DNA from: Acetatifactor sp.
GTDB lineage: Bacteria; Bacillota; Clostridia; Lachnospirales; Lachnospiraceae
Assembly: GCA_016290775.1 (NCBI GenBank)
Contig: JAEEVF010000003.1
Span: 179,858 to 243,857, forward strand
DNA length: 64,000 nucleotides
Direction: 5' to 3'
The notes under the pieces are model-generated. The model saw nothing but the letters and a program-made list of their open reading frames with translations, did not search any database and was not told where the DNA came from. This document shows, piece after piece, positions 60,049 through 64,000 of the stretch. Position 1 is the first letter of the stretch. Every line of letters begins with the position of its first letter. The translations under genes and the position numbers were made by a program.

Positions 60049-61256
60049 TCTATTCTCTTCTTTCTGCGTCCCTGCATCAACACGCCAATCGAAACTGCGG
60101 CGGCAATCCCGCCGACGATGAGGAAGGACGCGCCCACGCCAATCACGTCAACCAGGAGCGGCGCAAGAACAATGCCAAGGATGGCGCTCAGGACCATGAC
60201 AATTTTCCGGAATGCCATGACCATGCCCATCACTTCCTTCTTTACCTTGCTCATGAAGATCACGTTCGTCATCACGCCCTGACTCGTCTCGAAAACGCCG
60301 ATCAGGAAGGTCGCCAGGATCACGATCCATATATGCCCGCCAAGCCCCCACAAAACGAAGCTGGCGATGTAACACAGGCAAGAGATCGCATATTTCGCAA
60401 GGTCGTTCATCTTCAAGTTCTTAAACCACTTGGAAACAAAAGGAGCGATAAGACCTCCGACGGACATCGCATAAGAAAAATACACGATTCCCTCCGCACC
60501 GATGTCAAGGATGGTGTCCGCCACGTACACCTTGTCAATCTCATAAAAGCGGCCCAGCATTCCAAAGAAGACCGACGCCAGCATCGTATACTGGATCAGG
60601 GGGAGCTTTTTCACCTCCGCAAGGCCCTTCTTTGCATGCGAAAACAGCGTAAACTTCTCAGCTTCCGCTTCCTGCTTTTTATATGCATACGGCAACAGCA
60701 CCATGATGCCTGCTGCGATCAGGAAAGTTGCCGCGTCGATCGCATATAACACCGTCGTCCCATAGAACTTGTACAAAATGCCGCCCACTCCAGGGCCAAT
60801 GAGCATGATGCACGTACCGATCACGGAGAACGCATTCTCCGCGTCCGTCAGGTCGTCCTCCGGGATCACTTCCGCCATGATCCCCATTTGGGCAATGTTG
60901 TCCATGTCGCTGGTGCCCTGCAGGATAAAGATCACGACAAACGCCAACAGCAGATAGGTGTCATTCGTGAGCACGATCGACAGCATCAGCGCCGCGCTGA
61001 TCAGATAAACATAAATGCTGACCTTCTTTTTGTTGAACCGGTCAACGATCACGCCAGACAAGAACTGGCACGGGATCCTGATGACCGCGCGGATGAGCCA
61101 CATGCCCGCCACGCCCGTAATGGAACCAGTGATGTTATAAACGGACAGCGTGATCGCCAGCGCATACAGACTGTCCCCAAACGAGGAGATCAAAGTGGCC
61201 AGGGCGAGTTTTACAAAGGCAGGGTTTTTGAATACTTTTGAGCGAATGAATTTCAT
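60045..61256 (-). CDS. MFS transporter
   Basis: 403-residue major facilitator protein with twelve hydrophobic segments. Seen: N-terminal FKNPAFVKLALATLISSFGD, loop FLSGVIVDRFNKKKV between helices 2 and 3 (typical MFS D-R/K motif), and DLTDAENAFSVIGTC. The layout matches drug-efflux-like MFS proteins (MFS_3). The ATG at 61256 follows AAAGGA at 6 nt. Upstream of the CPBP gene with an overlap. Substrate unknown. Confidence 0.88.
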   Translation of the reverse strand: MKFIRSKVFKNPAFVKLALATLISSFGDSLYALAITLSVYNITGSITGVAGMWLIRAVIRIPCQFLSGVIVDRFNKKKVSIYVYLISAALMLSIVLTNDTYLLLAFVVIFILQGTSDMDNIAQMGIMAEVIPEDDLTDAENAFSVIGTCIMLIGPGVGGILYKFYGTTVLYAIDAATFLIAAGIMVLLPYAYKKQEAEAEKFTLFSHAKKGLAEVKKLPLIQYTMLASVFFGMLGRFYEIDKVYVADTILDIGAEGIVYFSYAMSVGGLIAPFVSKWFKNLKMNDLAKYAISCLCYIASFVLWGLGGHIWIVILATFLIGVFETSQGVMTNVIFMSKVKKEVMGMVMAFRKIVMVLSAILGIVLAPLLVDVIGVGASFLIVGGIAAAVSIGVLMQGRRKKRIE

Positions 61257-61294
61257 GAGAATTCCTTTGCTTTTGATCACTAACAAAACAAATC

Positions 61295-61702
61295 TTAATT
61301 CTCTCGCAAAACTTCCTTTATTGTCCCGCGAAAGAGATATTTCCCTTTAGCCGCTTCTCCAATTAAATAATATGTGTATTGGCCTGGATTGAGCTCTATC
61401 TCCCATTCTTTTGTATAGTTCATATTGTTTGCGTTAGTAAAAATCTCCTCTCCCTGCGGTCCCTTAATTATCGCAAGAATTGTTCCATTAGTAACATCAC
61501 AATCATACGAAAAAGTAACAATTGACGGGTTATCAATCAAGAATACCTCCGTCTTTTCATCTGTAAAAGATTCCGCCCTAAGATTATCATAAAACAACTC
61601 GAAAGTCCCCTTGCTTAAAGGTCCAAACAATAAAACATACGCAACAACAAAGGGTACGCAAAGTATTAAAACGCATAGTATCTGTTTCCCAATTTTTTTC
61701 AT
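61295..61702 (-). CDS. small membrane-anchored extracytoplasmic protein
   Basis: 135-residue protein with one N-terminal helix (ILCVLILCVPFVVAYVLLFG) and a soluble beta-rich part (about 30-135) with WEIELNPGQYTYYLIGEA, which suggests a small jelly-roll or C-terminal-peptidase-like domain. The ATG at 61702 follows AGGTG. 2 nt after the permease gene stop, so in its operon. AT-rich. Not recognised; possibly an accessory of the ABC system. Confidence 0.6.
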   Translation of the reverse strand: MKKIGKQILCVLILCVPFVVAYVLLFGPLSKGTFELFYDNLRAESFTDEKTEVFLIDNPSIVTFSYDCDVTNGTILAIIKGPQGEEIFTNANNMNYTKEWEIELNPGQYTYYLIGEAAKGKYLFRGTIKEVLREN

Positions 61703-61704
61703 AT

Positions 61705-62889
61705 TCACACCTGCTTTTGCATACATTTGTTTGGCGGAGTGGACTTAATGCGCGTGAAAATCCCGACCCAGACAAGCAAAACAATAAGTACACATATTGC
61801 CAACTGAATCAAAAAAACTTTGTAATCATAAGTGTACTTCTCTACAGTGAGACCAACAAATTTCATGAGTTGCAGATTTCTTATATAGCAAATTGCTTTG
61901 ATAATCACAATATTGGCAACAAACGAAATCAAAACCATCCCGCTTATTCCCCCCGCAAATACTCTTGTTATTGTTCGATTCTTAATTCCAAAGCTCTTTA
62001 ACAATCCAAGCTTTTTGTCGATTCCCTTACACAGGTAAATTAACAACAAATATATGATCATTGTTGCAAACGATATACTAAACAATGCATTTAAGATCAT
62101 TTCCGATCGCAAGTTTGATTTCAGCATGTAGTTCTCGGACACAAAACCAATAGAAGTTTTAGAATTTCTAATCTTCTCAATAAACTGTCGATACACCTTC
62201 ACATCGTCATCATTACTAAAATAGAGTTCTACGGTATTTGTGCCTAACACGGAGTCCTTCTGTATATAAGGAAGCACCACAGAATAGTTGAAATCACTCA
62301 TTCTCTCATCAATAATTCCAGTTACTCTATACTCTTCAAACTCATAATTATTAAGGTTCTGTTCCAAACAAATCGGAATCTTAACATGTTCCATGCTTGA
62401 TAATGTATACTCGTCCTTACCAATATAATCACCGACACTAACATCTATCATCTGCGCAAAGTAATTGCCAATAAGCACTTCCTTATTGTTGGCAACAGGG
62501 TAACTTCCCTCCTTAAGGACTATGTGACTACGCATCCAATTCTCGTCATAACCCCTTACAGAGTAGGTAATACTATTTAATGAATTAATGTCTTCTACAT
62601 AAATGATTAGGCGAGTAATACTTTCAACTACAGATATCTTATTTGAACCTTCAATGGAATAAAGCATTTCTCTAATCGGCTCTAGATCCTCATAGAAAAT
62701 ATATCTATATCCCTTCTCGTCTCTTTTTCCATGCATTGTTACATCAGCGACATTACGATCGTTAATCTCAGAGATAATATCTACCCATAGATAACCAATC
62801 ACGACAAGAAATACCGTAACAATCACCAAAAATATGCTTGCTTTAACTTTATTACCAATAAACTCTTTATAAAACAATTTTCTTTTCAT
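61705..62889 (-). CDS. MacB/FtsX-like ABC permease
   Basis: 394-residue permease with one N-terminal helix (about 17-37), a large extracytoplasmic domain (about 40-260), and three C-terminal helices, the FtsX/MacB pattern. Seen: KSFGIKNRTITRVFAGGISGM coupling region. Starts 4 nt inside the ATPase gene end, showing coupling. In Firmicutes such pairs export or sense peptides, including bacteriocins; with a PqqD-like gene upstream, a peptide substrate is plausible. Confidence 0.82.
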   Translation of the reverse strand: MKRKLFYKEFIGNKVKASIFLVIVTVFLVVIGYLWVDIISEINDRNVADVTMHGKRDEKGYRYIFYEDLEPIREMLYSIEGSNKISVVESITRLIIYVEDINSLNSITYSVRGYDENWMRSHIVLKEGSYPVANNKEVLIGNYFAQMIDVSVGDYIGKDEYTLSSMEHVKIPICLEQNLNNYEFEEYRVTGIIDERMSDFNYSVVLPYIQKDSVLGTNTVELYFSNDDDVKVYRQFIEKIRNSKTSIGFVSENYMLKSNLRSEMILNALFSISFATMIIYLLLIYLCKGIDKKLGLLKSFGIKNRTITRVFAGGISGMVLISFVANIVIIKAICYIRNLQLMKFVGLTVEKYTYDYKVFLIQLAICVLIVLLVWVGIFTRIKSTPPNKCMQKQV

Positions 62890-63548
62890 AAACTCTCCTT
62901 ATTTTCGCCAAGCGCAATGATCTCATCTGCATACTTGTCAAAATGATGTGTGTGACAAGAGACAAAGATAATACAATTCTCAGTTTCTCTTATCTCGCAC
63001 AAATAGTCAATCAAAACCTGGGCATTCTTCTCGTCCAAACTAGAAATTGGTTCGTCGCAAATCAAGATCTGTGGTTTTTTTAAAATGGCTCTTGCGATTG
63101 CGACTCGTTGCTTCTCGCCACCAGAAATCTCAAACGGATAATGTCCAATTCTTGTCGTCAGATTTACTCGCTCCAAAACCTCTGCGATCCTTTCGTCAAG
63201 ATCAGGCAAATCCGAATCCAAATATGCGAGTTTAATATTATCTTCTATCGTAAGCGCCTCAAAAAGATTATACTCTTGATAAACATAACCAAGACAATTC
63301 CTGCGAATCTCCGTTTTTTTCTCTTCGCTCAATTCGCTGACCAACAAATCATCATAATAGATTTCTCCGTCTGTTGGAGTGTCAAGCAACCCAAGCAAAC
63401 TAAGCAAAGTTGTTTTCCCTGTACCTGAACTCCCCTTCAAAAGATACATTTTCCCATTAAAAAACTCATATGAGAAATCATTAACAGCCGTCACTATTCT
63501 CTTCTTTTTTTTGAATTCCTTTTTTAGGTTCTGCACTTTTATTCTCAT
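62886..63548 (-). CDS. MacB/LolD-like ABC ATPase
   Basis: 220-residue ATPase: Walker A GSSGTGKTT (38-46), Q-loop YQEYNLFE, signature ISGGEKQRVAIARAIL, Walker B ILICDEPISSLDE, H-loop SCHTH. Partner of the following permease. AT-rich like the neighbours. 37 nt downstream of the PqqD-like gene. Confidence 0.9.
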   Translation of the reverse strand: MRIKVQNLKKEFKKKKRIVTAVNDFSYEFFNGKMYLLKGSSGTGKTTLLSLLGLLDTPTDGEIYYDDLLVSELSEEKKTEIRRNCLGYVYQEYNLFEALTIEDNIKLAYLDSDLPDLDERIAEVLERVNLTTRIGHYPFEISGGEKQRVAIARAILKKPQILICDEPISSLDEKNAQVLIDYLCEIRETENCIIFVSCHTHHFDKYADEIIALGENKESL

Positions 63549-63584
63549 TATCTTTTAATTGTTCCTCTCATTTTGTAATGTTTT

Positions 63585-63977
63585 TTAACCTAGTTCTTTC
63601 AGTATACAGGATTTATGGATAAGGCCACGCATGACAAGTTGTTTTGCAAAAAGATAAACATATTTTTCATCCGCTTGCCTAACATCTCCTCGGATGATTG
63701 CATTGATTGCCCTCACATCATTTTCTTGGCACAAATAACTTTGTCTTAGAGAAGCATTATATATGATAACCCGATTGTCAATCATTGCTATAATGATGTC
63801 TTCCGGAAATCGAAAAATATGATTATCAATACTACTATTTAATTTTGAGTACGCATACAAGACGCTTCCATGATGCAAATGGCGTCCTACTTCGGCCGCA
63901 TTTGCGGAGCTAATCGGCCGTGATGCGCAGCGAGCGGCCATACTTTTGCTTTGATTTAAAACCACGTTATTCCTCAT
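63585..63977 (-). CDS. PqqD-like protein (peptide recognition type), start uncertain
   Basis: The second part (about residues 50-127) has the PqqD/RRE pattern: FRFPEDIIIAMIDNRVIIYN, N-D-V-R-A-I-N-A-I-I-R-G-D-V, and YLFAKQLVMRGLIHKS. The first 45 residues (KSMAARCASRPISSANAAEV) come from a GC-rich stretch (63880-63945) unlike the AT-rich rest, and no good ribosome site precedes the ATG, so the true start may be a later codon or a gene fusion. Such domains bind leader peptides for modifying enzymes. No maturase is visible in the last 23 bases of the window. Confidence 0.5.
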   Translation of the reverse strand: MRNNVVLNQSKSMAARCASRPISSANAAEVGRHLHHGSVLYAYSKLNSSIDNHIFRFPEDIIIAMIDNRVIIYNASLRQSYLCQENDVRAINAIIRGDVRQADEKYVYLFAKQLVMRGLIHKSCILKELG

Positions 63978-64000
63978 AATGATGTTATGCCACGAAAGTG

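Noticed and set aside
1..64000. tRNA, rRNA, prophage or transposase genes
   Set aside because: No cloverleaf, rRNA segment, integrase, transposase or phage structural gene was found on reading the gaps and frames; only repeat elements are present.

Overview
The window looks like a chromosome segment of an anaerobic Lachnospiraceae-type Clostridia. Supporting signs are strong AGGAGG-type ribosome binding sites, near-consensus sigma-A promoters, a group B-like [FeFe]-hydrogenase, split two-subunit transketolase, an FGGY kinase/AraD pair, an MsmX/UgpC-type ATPase, and many small peptide genes. The backbone is of moderate to high GC, but two blocks (about 47.0-55.7 kb and 61.3-63.6 kb) are clearly AT-rich and look acquired.

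Layout. 0-7.7 kb: hydrogenase, SRP RNA, a PflX-like radical SAM protein, a CdaR-type regulator, the sugar-ABC ATPase, a DUF624 membrane protein, an acetyltransferase and an alpha/beta hydrolase. 7.9-26 kb: a 39-residue peptide gene, metG, an SGNH/MBOAT O-acylation pair, a diguanylate cyclase, an rpe-transketolase pentose block, araD-FGGY kinase with a divergent AraC regulator, acpP, and a MoxR/DUF58/transglutaminase operon. 26-42.9 kb: a GGDEF-EAL protein, a 419-nt nested stem-loop element, a CapA lipoprotein, two different tandem repeat arrays (52 bp and 19 bp), membrane proteins, a GntR/ABC operon, VanZ, cyclophilin, acyltransferases and an ABC_ATPase protein, with copies of a GTGCCA...GGGGACGG palindromic repeat between genes.

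42.9-58.5 kb is the most interesting part: a peptide-production island. Two divergent double-glycine peptides share one bidirectional control region and sit next to a C39-peptidase ABC exporter and its accessory protein. On the other strand follows an AT-rich operon: a BtrH-like protein, a radical SAM/SPASM maturase, an acyl-carrier-like protein, two Cys-rich precursor peptides (51 and 47 residues), two ABC exporters, a subtilisin domain fused to a DUF1611-like P-loop domain, and a 59-residue protein. A LytTR response regulator, a receiver-less LytTR remnant, a DUF1648 (SdpI-like) protein and small membrane peptides lie next to it.

Four promoters in this island share one exact geometry: two direct repeats (GTTCATCA/GTTCGTCA core) 20 bp apart, 8 bp to a TTG-type -35 box, 18-19 bp to an AATAAT/CATAAT -10 box. 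This argues that one LytTR regulator switches on both peptide systems. The pairing of an acyl-carrier-like protein with a BtrH-like putative acyl transferase next to a radical SAM maturase suggests a peptide that is both radical-modified and acylated. That is inference, but it is the strongest candidate here for an undescribed system.

58.7-64 kb: acetyltransferase, CPBP protease, MFS transporter, a MacB-like ABC pair, and a PqqD-like protein at the right edge, which may start a further peptide cluster outside the window.
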